NCBI GenBank assembly: GCA_902612005.1 | Contig: CACMCA010000005.1 | Location: forward strand, 1-64,000 | Length of the DNA: 64,000 bases | Source of the DNA: an uncultured Prochlorococcus sp. | GTDB lineage: Bacteria > Cyanobacteriota > Cyanobacteriia > PCC-6307 > Cyanobiaceae | Direction of reading: 5' to 3' | Part shown: positions 20,773 to 30,799 of the stretch, piece after piece | How positions within the stretch are numbered: position 1 is the first letter of the stretch | Layout of the letters: each line of letters opens with the position of its first letter | Position numbers and translations under genes: made by a program | Notes under the pieces: model-generated | Told to the model about the DNA's origin: nothing | Seen by the model: only the letters and a program-made list of their open reading frames with translations | The model's database searches: none

Positions 20773-21246
20773 CATTTTTTAAATTGAGTAAAATTTTGGA
20801 ATAATAGAGATATCCACCAAAAATTAACTAAAACCAAATTAAACCAACTAAATTTATATGTTGCCTTTTTAGATGATTCTTAAGATTTGTTGTTTGGAAC
20901 AAATTAAATTTGTGAGCAAAAAAAATAAATCAATATATTTGAGATCTCAAATGATTCTTAATATTTATAAGTCTTTAGATTAATCATGAATTATTAAGTA
21001 AGCGGATCAAATTTCAAAAAACATTACCCAACCTTATTTAATCGCAGAAAATATTGACATTACTTTTTTATGTAGAAACTCAAATTCAAATGAGAATTAC
21101 TTCAATAAAATCCTTAAAGAAATTATTTAAATAAACTGCATTAACACATTTATGTATCATTTTTGCTTTTTTTTGCTTTTTTTTTTAAAAAAATCTCAAA
21201 AAAAATTAAAAATAAAAAAAATACTTTACAAAGCTTCATAAATGCT

Positions 21247-21264
21247 GTTACAATTATACACAAA
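21247..21264 (+). promoter_or_regulatory. HLR1-like RpaB site (imperfect) upstream of hli
   Basis: GTTACAAT-TA-TACACAAA, 16 nt before the hli ATG. Confidence 0.45.
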
Positions 21265-21280
21265 TACATTTTTTTTTATC

Positions 21281-21388
21281 ATGACTCCAGAAGCAGAACG
21301 TTTTAACGGCTGGGCAGCAATGCTAGGTTTTGTTGCAGCAGTAGGTGCATACGTAACCACAGGTCAAATAATCCCAGGATGGTTTTAA
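21281..21388 (+). CDS. hli: high-light-inducible protein (35 aa)
   Basis: MTPEAERFNGWAAMLGFVAAVGAYVTTGQIIPGWF, ExxxGRxAMxGF-like Hli core. Confidence 0.92.
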   Translation: MTPEAERFNGWAAMLGFVAAVGAYVTTGQIIPGWF

Positions 21389-21672
21389 GATTTTTTAGAA
21401 ATTTATTAGTATTCTTCTAACAAACAGTTTTAATTAACCTCTCAAGATTCTTTAACCTTTTAAATTAAAGATAAGTTAACAATTGTATTTATTGAAAGCT
21501 CAAAAATCATACTTTTTGTTCAAAAAATAATTCATAGTTTTTCTATAATCTTAAATTAATTGTTGAAAACTAATACCAAACTATTTTTGTTAGTCTTTTA
21601 CTTACATTTATTATTCTAAAAAAACTTCGTCAAATTATCACAAGTTTACTTTGGTTTTTGAGTAACATCATA

Positions 21673-21828
21673 CTAGATCTTAACCTTGATATCATCAAGG
21701 TTTTTTTTGTCTTTATCGATATTGTCTAAGCATGTTGAACATAAAAGATGACCCTTTTTAATCCAAAAAGTCTTAGTTGATCTCTCAATATCTTTTCTAC
21801 AAATTAAACACTTAAATATTGGTGACAT
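21673..21828 (-). CDS. small protein with two CxxC motifs (zinc-ribbon-like)
   Basis: MSPIFKCLICRKDIERSTKTFWIKKGHLLCSTCLDNIDKDKKNLDDIKVKI. Confidence 0.6.
   Translation of the reverse strand: MSPIFKCLICRKDIERSTKTFWIKKGHLLCSTCLDNIDKDKKNLDDIKVKI
21682..21708 (+). terminator. intrinsic terminator-like hairpin
   Basis: aaccttgat-atc-atcaaggtt followed by T-run. Confidence 0.65.
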
Positions 21829-21942
21829 TAAATTAATACAAGAATAAGTTTTTGTAGAATTTATTTATTTTTTTTTAATAGTTTTACTTATGAATATAAA
21901 TATAACAATACAATCAGTTCTTGCAAATTAATCTTTCAAAAA

Positions 21943-21970
21943 AAAAGACCTGCAATTAAGCAGGTCTTTT
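21943..21970 (-). terminator. intrinsic terminator of porin 1
   Basis: AAAAGACCTGC-TTAATT-GCAGGTCTTTTTTT on minus strand just after stop. Confidence 0.85.
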
Positions 21971-22010
21971 AATATGTAGTTTTTTTCTAAACTTATTATT
22001 TAGAAGTTTT

Positions 22011-23111
22011 TTAGAAACTAAAGCTTGTAGTTACAACTACACCTGTTTCATCCTCACCAGCAGTTTCAGTAATGAAAACACCAGGAGTAATAGTCATACC
22101 ATCATTTAGTGGATATGCGTATGAAAGTTCATACTGATAGTAATCATCAGCATCTGTAGCTGTTGAAGCCATTCCTAAACTTACTGATCCAGGACCTACT
22201 TCTTCGAATGTAAGACCTGCGAAAATTGCATCAGCATCATCGTCATCAGTTTCGTAACCAACACTTATAGAAGGGAAGCCTTCTGGGGCAACCATTGCTT
22301 GAAGACTCCAGTATGTAGTAGCTTCATCATCTGTGTAAGCAACTGAGAAACCATAGGTATCAGCTGTATAAGCAGCCTCTATACCAAAAGAACTAGCATC
22401 TTCTTCAGTGAAGAGACCATCTGTTTCATCAGTGTCACCAACACCACCAGCAGCACCACCAGCTAAGGTGAAGCCATTACCGAAGTCATATCCGATAGCA
22501 AAACCAGAGTCGCCAGAACCGCCAAGCTCGTTGGATCCACAGTCACCTAAAAGATCAGTGAATGCACTGTATGCACATGCTCCAGTGTTCATGTCGTCAG
22601 GTCCTACGCCATCACCAACAATCACTGTTGCTGATCCTAATGGGAATGTATAAGAAACTCCATCAAGTTCTAGAGCATCTGAAGTTCCGTCTCCACCCAT
22701 GATGTCATCAACAGATGTAACATCGGCGTTTCCACCAATAATTGCTACGTCAAGTGAATCTTCACCAGTAAATGATGTTGATAGATCAAGTGCAAAATCA
22801 TAAGTGAAAGTAGTAGCTTCACCTTCTGATCCATTTTCTACAGATCCTACATAAAAAGTAGATCCAAATGATGCAGATGTTGTTTCAGAAAATGAAGTCT
22901 CATCGAAAGACTCCTCAACAAGACCTTCCCCACCAGATAAAAGTACAGGTTTTTGATCTGAATTTGGTTTAAAAGAGTTTAAATCAAGATCAATTTCGTT
23001 TTGATTGTAGTTAGAAATAGTACCTAGATCAATCTCATTAGATTGTGCAGCTATAGGTGTTAATAAACCCAATAATGCTGGTGCTACCAGCAAGCTTTTA
23101 AAAAGCTTCAT
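22011..23111 (-). CDS. porin-like outer membrane protein (copy 1)
   Basis: MKLFKSLLVAPALLGLLTPIAAQS signal peptide, acidic beta-barrel-like repeats, C-terminal aromatic residue (TSFSF). Confidence 0.8.
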   Translation of the reverse strand: MKLFKSLLVAPALLGLLTPIAAQSNEIDLGTISNYNQNEIDLDLNSFKPNSDQKPVLLSGGEGLVEESFDETSFSETTSASFGSTFYVGSVENGSEGEATTFTYDFALDLSTSFTGEDSLDVAIIGGNADVTSVDDIMGGDGTSDALELDGVSYTFPLGSATVIVGDGVGPDDMNTGACAYSAFTDLLGDCGSNELGGSGDSGFAIGYDFGNGFTLAGGAAGGVGDTDETDGLFTEEDASSFGIEAAYTADTYGFSVAYTDDEATTYWSLQAMVAPEGFPSISVGYETDDDDADAIFAGLTFEEVGPGSVSLGMASTATDADDYYQYELSYAYPLNDGMTITPGVFITETAGEDETGVVVTTSFSF

Positions 23112-23208
23112 AAATTCCTCACACAGAATATCATTTGCATAATAACAAGGATCTAAGAAAAGATTAAGGGCATGTATGACAAATCCAACATAGGCACAAA
23201 ATAAAAAA

Positions 23209-23236
23209 AAAAGACCTGCAATTAAGCAGGTCTTTT
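23209..23236 (-). terminator. intrinsic terminator of porin 2
   Basis: Same GACCTGC/GCAGGTC hairpin plus T-run. Confidence 0.85.
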
Positions 23237-23276
23237 GGTGTGTAGTTTTTTTCTAAACTTATTATTTAGAAGTTTT

Positions 23277-24335
23277 TTAGAAACTAAAGCTTGTAGTTAC
23301 AACTACACCTGTTTCATCCTCACCAGCAGTTTCAGTAATGAAAACACCAGGAGTAATAGTCATACCATCATTTAGTGGATATGCGTATGAAAGTTCATAC
23401 TGATAGTAATCATCAGCATCTGTAGCTGTTGAAGCCATTCCTAAACTTACTGATCCAGGACCTACTTCTTCGAATGTAAGACCTGCGAAAATTGCATCAG
23501 CATCATCGTCATCAGTTTCGTAACCAACACTTATAGAAGGGAAGCCTTCTGGGGCAACCATTGCTTGAAGACTCCAGTATGTAGTAGCTTCATCATCTGT
23601 GTAAGCAACTGAGAAACCATAGGTATCAGCTGTATAAGCAGCCTCTATACCAAAAGAACTAGCATCTTCTTCAGTGAAGAGACCATCTGTTTCATCAGTG
23701 TCACCAACACCACCAGCAGCACCACCAGCTAAGGTGAAGCCATTACCGAAGTCATATCCGATAGCAAAACCAGAGTCGCCAGAACCGCCAAGCTCGTTGG
23801 ATCCACAGTCACCTAAAAGATCAGTGAATGCACTGTATGCACATGCTCCAGTGTTCATGTCGTCAGGTCCTACGCCATCACCAACAATCACTGTTGCTGA
23901 TCCTAATGGGAATGTATAAGAAACTCCATCAAGTTCTAGAGCATCTGAAGTTCCGTCTCCACCCATGATGTCATCAACAGATGTAACATCGGCGTTTCCA
24001 CCAATAATTGCTACGTCAAGTGAATCTTCACCAGTAAATGATGTTGATAGATCAAGTGCAAAATCATAAGTGAAAGTAGTAGCTTCACCTTCTGATCCAT
24101 TTTCTACAGATCCTACATAAAAAGTAGATCCAAATGATGCAGATGTTGTTTCAGAAAAACTACCGGCTTCAAAGTTGTTTAGTCTTGCTTCTAAACCGTC
24201 TACTCGACTGTTAGTGATAGCAAGTTCTTCAGCAGGGTTGAAGTCATTAATAGTAACTTCGTTTGCAGTAGCAGACATAGGCGCAAGTAAGCCTAAAGTC
24301 GCAGGTGCTACTAGCAAGCTTTTGAAAAGCTTCAT
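23277..24335 (-). CDS. porin-like outer membrane protein (copy 2)
   Basis: C-terminal ~300 aa identical to copy 1; start placed at MKLFKSLLVAPATLG (supplied ORF over-extended to 24365). Confidence 0.8.
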   Translation of the reverse strand: MKLFKSLLVAPATLGLLAPMSATANEVTINDFNPAEELAITNSRVDGLEARLNNFEAGSFSETTSASFGSTFYVGSVENGSEGEATTFTYDFALDLSTSFTGEDSLDVAIIGGNADVTSVDDIMGGDGTSDALELDGVSYTFPLGSATVIVGDGVGPDDMNTGACAYSAFTDLLGDCGSNELGGSGDSGFAIGYDFGNGFTLAGGAAGGVGDTDETDGLFTEEDASSFGIEAAYTADTYGFSVAYTDDEATTYWSLQAMVAPEGFPSISVGYETDDDDADAIFAGLTFEEVGPGSVSLGMASTATDADDYYQYELSYAYPLNDGMTITPGVFITETAGEDETGVVVTTSFSF

Positions 24336-24514
24336 AAATTTCCTCACACGAAATTTAAAGTACACCTCAAGATAGTGTATTTAGGTATACAAAATCAAGT
24401 ATTAACGGCTACATTTTTCATATATTTGTGCCACTTTCTAAAGTTATACAATCAGTTTTTAATGCTAATCAAGTTTTTTTCTATATCTTTTATATAAGAA
24501 ATTGATTGGATAAA

Positions 24515-24679
24515 TTATATTTTTTTGGAAATTTTGAAAGAAACTTTTTCTGTTTTATATTTTTTCTTTTTTCTATTATCAACTGAATCAACATACCACC
24601 CAGAAGCCAACCTAGTATCTATTTCCTCGTAGCTTACTTTTTGATTTAATTTATTTAAGGATTTCTTTTTATAATCCAT
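24515..24679 (-). CDS. small basic hypothetical protein
   Basis: MDYKKKSLNKLNQKVSYEEIDTRLASGWYVDSVDNRKKKKYKTEKVSFKISKKI. Confidence 0.5.
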   Translation of the reverse strand: MDYKKKSLNKLNQKVSYEEIDTRLASGWYVDSVDNRKKKKYKTEKVSFKISKKI

Positions 24680-24910
24680 AAACTCTCATTAATTTAAATT
24701 GATAATAAAAAATATAGCATTTAAAGAGAATTTGAGCAGTAAATAAATTTATTTAAGAATTTTTTATTAGCATTATGATAATTATTTTCTTTTAGGATTT
24801 TATTTTCCTGAAATCTTTAGAAAAAAGAAAAAAAGACTTTAATTTCCCTCAACAGAAAAAATAATTAGTTATATTTCTAAAAAATTTAAACCTGAGGAGC
24901 ACAAGGTCAA

Positions 24911-25015
24911 ATGACTCATTTCAATTTATTTGTAAATTCTCTACCTAGAGATTTACTTGAATTTGCTTTTTTTATTGCAGTTGGTTTTACAGCAGGATCT
25001 ATAGGAATCATATAA
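24911..25015 (+). CDS. 34-aa membrane microprotein
   Basis: MTHFNLFVNSLPRDLLEFAFFIAVGFTAGSIGII; paralogue at 47294..47407. Confidence 0.65.
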   Translation: MTHFNLFVNSLPRDLLEFAFFIAVGFTAGSIGII

Positions 25016-25138
25016 GCCTATTCAACCCAACAATTTAATCCTATATCAAATCTAAAATCAAAATTTCGTAAATTTGTTAATTGTCAAAAAACATATTTCC
25101 AAATAATCTTCTTAACCTATTTTTACTACCATTATCTT

Positions 25139-25651
25139 TCAAAACGAAATGATTGACTGAACTGGGAAATCTAGTTTCGATCTTCCCCCCAATTTCTTCA
25201 ATTCAACAACGGTTATTAAGCCTAGAACTTTCTTCCCTTGATCTTGAAGCAACCTTGAGACACAATTTACAGTTCCTCCAGTAGCTAACAAGTCATCTAT
25301 GATTATAAAAGAATTGAATTTTTTTATGGAATTACTTTGTATTGAAAGAGAATTTTTTCCATATTCCAAATCATATTCTCTTGTTAATATTTGCCCTGGT
25401 AGTTTTCCGGGTTTTCGTGCAACAATCATAGGCTTAGATGATTCTAAAGCGACTGCAGAACCAAAAATAAATCCCCTCGCATCTATAGAAATTATTGCAT
25501 CAGCATTTTTTAAAAATTTGTTAGAAGACATTTTTAAAATTAGGTCTTGAAAAATATCTGGATTTTGAAGGATTTCAAGAACGTCCTTAAAATAAATCCC
25601 TTTTTTGGGAAAATCTTTATATGTGATAATCAAATCTTCTAATTTTTTCAT
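25139..25651 (-). CDS. apt: adenine phosphoribosyltransferase
   Basis: KDFPKKGIYFKDVLEIL, IDARGFIFGSAVA, PRPP motif IIIDDLLATGGT. Confidence 0.95.
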   Translation of the reverse strand: MKKLEDLIITYKDFPKKGIYFKDVLEILQNPDIFQDLILKMSSNKFLKNADAIISIDARGFIFGSAVALESSKPMIVARKPGKLPGQILTREYDLEYGKNSLSIQSNSIKKFNSFIIIDDLLATGGTVNCVSRLLQDQGKKVLGLITVVELKKLGGRSKLDFPVQSIISF

Positions 25652-25917
25652 ACTTCAAATTCTCGAAAGCAATTCGAATGCATATCCTTATGGAATTCTA
25701 TTTATATTATAAATATGTCGTAATTTAATAAAATTTCAAAGCCAACTTATAAGTAATTTCTTGATTTGGATAAACTAATTTATAAAATTAATTAAACTGT
25801 TTTTTTGCTGAAAAATAATAACTAAAATCATTTTCTAGCCTTGAAAATTATTTTTTATAAAAAATTTAGGAATTTAATCTTTATATAGATGCATGTTATG
25901 AACTAATATCTTTTGAG

Positions 25918-25956
25918 CGGGGCGTGGCGCAGTTTGGTAGCGCGGGTGACTTTGAG
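25918..25956 (+). pseudogene. truncated 5' half of tRNA-Pro
   Basis: cggggcgtggcgcagtttggtagcgcgggtgactttg matches intact tRNA-Pro at 26882 then diverges in the anticodon loop. Confidence 0.85.
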
Positions 25957-25968
25957 ATAATTTTATAT

Positions 25969-26610
25969 CTAGGTAATAACAAGTCCTACTGCTCTTGAAA
26001 GAGTTAATCCAAAGATATCTAAAACTACAAACCCATTAAGAATTCGAATCATTCGGGCCACGTCTGTTTCACAAACACCATGCTCTGTCGTATCGCTAAC
26101 AACAATAGAAGCGGTTTTTGCAAAATAACTAAATGCAGTTGGCTTTTTATCAAAAGTAATCGCTTCTTTACCTTTGCCTATTCTTGATAAATGATTCAGT
26201 CTCCAGTACCACCATGAAAATCCTATCAATACTATTGGAACAAATAAAACTAATTCAACTAGAAGTAAAACTGGATCTTTAAGCGGTGAAACTAGAAGCA
26301 AATTCATCGATACAAGTTCCATAAACCATGCAAAGCTCAAAATTGTGCCATAGATATCACTAGCCAATCTTGATTCCTTACCCAAAAGTCCCCAAATTAT
26401 TAAACCAATAATAAAAATCAAAAATATAGCTCCTAGAGGATGTTCATAGTTAGTAAATGAATCCAAAATTAGATGTATATTTTCTAAAAGTTTTTTAACT
26501 GGGGAGTCTTCAACATCATCAAGGTTTAAATTCCTGTCAAAAGAGACTGAAAAGAAGAAAGCTACCGTGAGGATATATATCTCCAGTGGTTTAAAAATTC
26601 TTTTAACCAT
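25969..26610 (-). CDS. multi-pass membrane protein, unknown
   Basis: Several TM segments; abuts truncated tRNA junction. Confidence 0.65.
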   Translation of the reverse strand: MVKRIFKPLEIYILTVAFFFSVSFDRNLNLDDVEDSPVKKLLENIHLILDSFTNYEHPLGAIFLIFIIGLIIWGLLGKESRLASDIYGTILSFAWFMELVSMNLLLVSPLKDPVLLLVELVLFVPIVLIGFSWWYWRLNHLSRIGKGKEAITFDKKPTAFSYFAKTASIVVSDTTEHGVCETDVARMIRILNGFVVLDIFGLTLSRAVGLVIT

Positions 26611-26881
26611 TAAAAAAAATAATTACAATACTATAAATTAAGTTATCTAATAAAAAGATTAAATTAATACAGTTTAGAACCGCGACGTAAAAATTAAATT
26701 GCTTTATTTATTTATTAAGGCTTCACTAAAGTTACATATTTATTTCTGGCGACAAAACGCTCATTTCTCTAGAGACAAAAAAGCGGCAAAAATTATTTTC
26801 AAGCCTCAAAAGTGATTTTTTATAAAAAATTTAGCAATTTGGTCTTTTATAGATGTCTGTTATGAATTAAGATCTTATGAG

Positions 26882-26955
26882 CGGGGCGTGGCGCAGCTTG
26901 GTAGCGCGGGTGCTTTGGGAGCACTAGGTCGCAGGTTCGAATCCTGTCGCCCCGA
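26882..26955 (+). tRNA. tRNA-Pro(UGG)
   Basis: CGGGGCG/CGCCCCG acceptor, loop TTTGGGA (anticodon TGG), GTTCGAATC T-loop. Confidence 0.95.
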
Positions 26956-27068
26956 TCAGTCATACCAACGGATTAGAAATAATATTGCTTGTCTCATATT
27001 GCGAAAGGGGAGCTAGAGGGGGAGCTAGAGTACAACCAAAGCGATCGTGGATTACTTTTCTAGTGCCT

Positions 27069-27596
27069 TTAACCGTTGCAATCAAATTTCGATTGTATTC
27101 TTCCGCCAAAACTATTAGTAGCAGAATAAACGATAACTCCAGTTCGCATTTGATCAAGAATACTATTTACCTCTTTGAAGCTACTAGGATCTTTAAGACT
27201 TGCCTTTAGGATCTCTTTACACATAATCATCTTCCCAAGAAGTGCGTCCTGTTTTGCTTGTTCTTCAGCTCTTCTTCTTTTTTCCTCAGCTTTTTTCTTT
27301 TCTTTGGCTTCTTTTATTACAGCTTCTTTCTTAAATTTTTCTGTTAAGTAAGGATTAGTAATCTTGGCTTTATCACTTTCACTTTCAAGATAAGAACTCC
27401 AATCATTCTCAAGCTCCTTGCAAGCTTCGATTGAACCATTATTGCATTCCTCTATTAAACGCTTAACCTCTTTGCCACCCCATATAGAAGATACTATTAC
27501 TAACAAAATCAAGCCAAATAAAAACCTATACCTTTTCTTTTGATGAAACTTTCTTTCGTCTTTCTTTTTTTCTTCTTTCTTCTTTTCGTCACCCAT
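27069..27596 (-). CDS. single-TM charged hypothetical
   Basis: Lys/Glu-rich N-terminus, TM FLFGLILLVIVSSIWGG, coiled-coil-like middle. Confidence 0.55.
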   Translation of the reverse strand: MGDEKKKEEKKKDERKFHQKKRYRFLFGLILLVIVSSIWGGKEVKRLIEECNNGSIEACKELENDWSSYLESESDKAKITNPYLTEKFKKEAVIKEAKEKKKAEEKRRRAEEQAKQDALLGKMIMCKEILKASLKDPSSFKEVNSILDQMRTGVIVYSATNSFGGRIQSKFDCNG

Positions 27597-27631
27597 AACT
27601 CTAAATTTCTATTTATATAGAAAAGAATACT

Positions 27632-27744
27632 TTATTCTGCTTCTACATCAATAATTCGTTTACCTTCCAACGCATTTATTCTCTCTTCTTGAAATTCAAT
27701 AGCTTCTTTAATTTATTTAATAGGTGCAAGTAGTAAGCGTTTTA
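27632..27744 (-). pseudogene. decayed secreted-protein gene beginning KRLLLAPI with in-frame stop
   Basis: AAACGCTTACTACTTGCACCTATTAAATAA... reads KRLLLAPIK*IKEAIEFQEERINALEGKRIIDVEAE*. Confidence 0.55.
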
Positions 27745-27993
27745 TCAAAATCTTAAATCACATCTATTAGCGTAATTTTTGACTTCTCTTTTAAGACTAC
27801 TTGAAGTCGTACCATATATTTCAGGAGAATTAGCTGCAAGTATTGCCATTGAAACCATAGTGCAAGCCATATCTTTATTACCCACATTAAAATTCATATC
27901 AGCAGCATTAAGGCTGTCATTAACATGAGTATTTGCATTAACAGCAGTGGGTAAAGCGAGGACTGCTAGTAGTGGGAGTAGTAAGCGTTTCAT
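27745..27993 (-). CDS. secreted small protein
   Basis: Signal peptide MKRLLLPLLAVLALPTAVNA. Confidence 0.6.
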   Translation of the reverse strand: MKRLLLPLLAVLALPTAVNANTHVNDSLNAADMNFNVGNKDMACTMVSMAILAANSPEIYGTTSSSLKREVKNYANRCDLRF

Positions 27994-28478
27994 TAAAACA
28001 TAGTTTTCTTAGGGGTTGATTTTATACAAGTTCCCCTGCTTTCTAAAATAATTGCACCTCCTAATAATTTAGCTTGTCTAAAAATAGAACCATCAATTCT
28101 ACTAATCTCATAAACATCTGTATTTTTTTCATATTCTTTATATCCCCCACTAGGATTAGAAATTAAAATAGATTCTGGCTGAAAATTAACAAAAGCTAGT
28201 TTCTTTGTTAAACCACTATGAGAAAAATATACAGACCCTTTTTGATCTTCTTCGTTAAGAGTAAATTTAATAATTGATTGTTTTGTACTTTTTCCCCAAT
28301 CAGTAAATGTTGAATTAGGGTTTTCGACCACCGTTATTTTTCCGTTAATAAGTTTAGATTCGCCTGCAGAATAATTTGACCTATTTTCACTAAGATCGCA
28401 AGTTAAATATGTAGGTGAAGCAATCGTTTCAACAGGCAAAGCGAGAGCAGCTAATAAAGGTATTAAAAATCTTTTCAC
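27993..28478 (-). CDS. secreted protein, unknown
   Basis: GTG start VKRFLIPLLAALALPVETIA; the supplied N-terminal extension is translation of the upstream repeat element. Confidence 0.6.
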   Translation of the reverse strand: MKRFLIPLLAALALPVETIASPTYLTCDLSENRSNYSAGESKLINGKITVVENPNSTFTDWGKSTKQSIIKFTLNEEDQKGSVYFSHSGLTKKLAFVNFQPESILISNPSGGYKEYEKNTDVYEISRIDGSIFRQAKLLGGAIILESRGTCIKSTPKKTMF

Positions 28479-28508
28479 AAAAAAGGAGCTAATTAACACA
28501 TATTGTAG

Positions 28509-28521
28509 ATCGACTGTCAAT
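28509..28521 (-). repeat. dyad element ATTGACAGTCGAT (copy 1)
   Basis: atcgactgtcaat. Confidence 0.75.
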
Positions 28522-28619
28522 AATTACTCCTTAATCAAACGCTATAAAGTACTATAGGAATTACGGACGTTACGAAAGAAATCTTAAAATTGATTGATAT
28601 GAATGACGTTTCGAGATAT

Positions 28620-28692
28620 GGGGCCATAGCTCAGCTGGTAGAGCACCTGCATGGCATGCAGGGGGTCAGGGGTTCAAATCCCCTTGGCTCCA
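28620..28692 (+). tRNA. tRNA-Ala(GGC)
   Basis: GGGGCCA/TGGCTCC acceptor, cctgc-atGGCat-gcagg anticodon arm, GTTCAAATC T-loop. Confidence 0.95.
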
Positions 28693-28951
28693 TTAAATTT
28701 TAGTATTGATAGCAATATATTCGAGCGATTATGACCAAGTAGTTCAATAAAAAAATTAGATGAGTTATTGATGATTTAAATTATCGACAAAACATGGTTT
28801 ACGGAATTATAAAAGAAAGATCAGCTCCATCCTTCTCTTATTCAGTTCAGAGCCTTCCATTTCTAATTAGTCCCTTACAGGAGCTTTCATAGAAGCAAAA
28901 GTAAATTTTTTGATATAAATTTTTAAGGCATTAAGCACTAAAGTTTAATTA

Positions 28952-29191
28952 TCAAAGAGCTAAATCGCAATAATTTCCAGCACTCATATTTACTGAATTT
29001 TGTGAAGTAATTCTTTCTAAGTTTTTATTTAAATTATTAGCTTGATTAGAAGCCGAATAAAATCCAACTGTTAAAAAAACAAGTGTGATAGAAGTTACGA
29101 TTGTGCTGAACTGGATAACTCCATCTGCCAGAATAGCTGGAGTTTTTAGAGATAAAATAGCTTTTTTTCTCTTTGCTTTTGATTTTGCCAC
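28952..29191 (-). CDS. small TM protein
   Basis: Basic N-terminus, APAILADGVIQFSTIVTSITLVFLTVGF; resembles 38982..39266 product. Confidence 0.5.
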   Translation of the reverse strand: MAKSKAKRKKAILSLKTPAILADGVIQFSTIVTSITLVFLTVGFYSASNQANNLNKNLERITSQNSVNMSAGNYCDLAL

Positions 29192-29478
29192 AATGTTAAC
29201 CTTTACTTAAATTTTTCTTAAGTTATTTTTAATAATAAGTAAAAAAAATAATTTGTCAGTTAGTAAATTTACTCATTTTGATGAGTCGTTCGAATCGAGA
29301 AATCTTAATATTTTCAACTATTAATTTATATTGACCTTAAAATTAATAGCTTCTTTAAATTTTTAAGCGTCTTGACTTTCTTTAAACAAATTTATTTTTA
29401 AATTAATTACCTCTTGATTTTCGTTACTTATTTTAAATTTATCGACTAAATATTGACGCCTTATTTAGCTGATTTCAT

Positions 29479-29778
29479 ATGAACAAATTAAATATTTATA
29501 AAACAAAAACAATAAACTTTTTAAGAAAATATTCATTAAATATTTCTATGGCTATTGTAGCTATCAATTCATATTCTATTTCAAGTACTCTTAAAGAAAA
29601 TAGAAATATTTTAAATGAAAATGTAAAGTTACTAAGATATAAAGAGATTTGCGCGAGATATTATACTTTTTATTCTTCTGGAACTGATGAGCAGGCAGAA
29701 AGTAGAGAGGAATTGACAGCTTCTTTGTTAGATGTTCCATTGGAGCTTGTTGATACTTTTTGCCAAAGGATGATATAG
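29479..29778 (+). CDS. small membrane-anchored hypothetical
   Basis: 99 aa ORF, one hydrophobic segment. Confidence 0.45.
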   Translation: MNKLNIYKTKTINFLRKYSLNISMAIVAINSYSISSTLKENRNILNENVKLLRYKEICARYYTFYSSGTDEQAESREELTASLLDVPLELVDTFCQRMI

Positions 29779-29994
29779 ATATTTTTCTCTTAATAAATTG
29801 AGAATTTTTAAAAAGTTTTTTGCACCGTATTGAAAATGAAATGTATTATTTTAAATTTTTGCAGATAGTTATGATTTAATTAAACGTTTATAATTTTATT
29901 ATCGTATTTTTTAAAATTAAATTTAAAAATGGTTTAATTATCAAAATATATGATGTAATTTTAAGTAAATTTAAAAAAATTATATATTTTTAAA

Positions 29995-30786
29995 ATGTCA
30001 ATTAAGGGTCTAATTCTATTCGATATAGATGGAGTTATTAGAGATGTTTCGAATAGCTATAGAATGGCAATTATAAAAACAGTAAAGCATTATTGTTTTT
30101 GGGAACCAAGTATTTTCGAAATTGATGAAATAAAAAATGAAGGGATTTGGAACAATGACTGGGATTTAAGTTTAGAACTAATAAAAAGACACATAGTAAG
30201 CAATAGATTAACTATTACACCTCCAACAAGGAAAGAATTAGTTTGCCATTTTGAAAATTTATATTTTGGTTTGAAATCACCTCTAGAATCAGAAATTTGG
30301 ACAGGATTTATAAAAAACGAAAAAATTCTTATCGAGAAAAATATTTTTAGCGAACTAACTAAAAATAGTATTTTGTGGGGTTTTGTAAGTGGAGCAGAAA
30401 GGGCATCAGCTGAATATATATTAAAGAATAAAATAAAACTTCTGAATCCTCCGCTAGTCGCGATGGGAGAAGCTCCAGATAAACCTGATCCTAAAGGTTT
30501 TATTTATTTATCTAAAAAATTACTTAATCAAGAGCTTGGAAGATCAGCTCCTCCCATCGCATATATTGGAGATACGGTAGCAGATGTTAAAACAATTATT
30601 AATTCAAGAAAAATAATTCCAGAGCAGAAATTTATAAGTCTTGCTGTCGCTCCACCACATTTGCATTTAAAAAACAGTTTAAAAGCGAGAGAAATATATG
30701 AATCCAAACTAAAGATTGCAGGAGCAGATTTCATACTGAATTCAGTAAATGATATAAAAAATATTTTTAAAAATTTATTTTTTTAA
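29995..30786 (+). CDS. HAD-superfamily (IA) hydrolase
   Basis: LILFDIDGVIRDVSNSYR motif I; YIGDTVADVKT motif IV. Confidence 0.8.
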   Translation: MSIKGLILFDIDGVIRDVSNSYRMAIIKTVKHYCFWEPSIFEIDEIKNEGIWNNDWDLSLELIKRHIVSNRLTITPPTRKELVCHFENLYFGLKSPLESEIWTGFIKNEKILIEKNIFSELTKNSILWGFVSGAERASAEYILKNKIKLLNPPLVAMGEAPDKPDPKGFIYLSKKLLNQELGRSAPPIAYIGDTVADVKTIINSRKIIPEQKFISLAVAPPHLHLKNSLKAREIYESKLKIAGADFILNSVNDIKNIFKNLFF

Positions 30787-30799
30787 AATAAATTAGTAT

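Noticed and set aside
22408-23919. Two identical 81-aa plus-strand ORFs (22408..22653 and 23674..23919)
   Set aside because: Shadow ORFs antisense to the duplicated porin genes; identity simply follows the duplication.
26960-27209. ORFs 26960..27157 (-) and 26985..27209 (+)
   Set aside because: Overlap the better supported 27069..27596 gene end and the tRNA-Pro flank; no domain or composition support.
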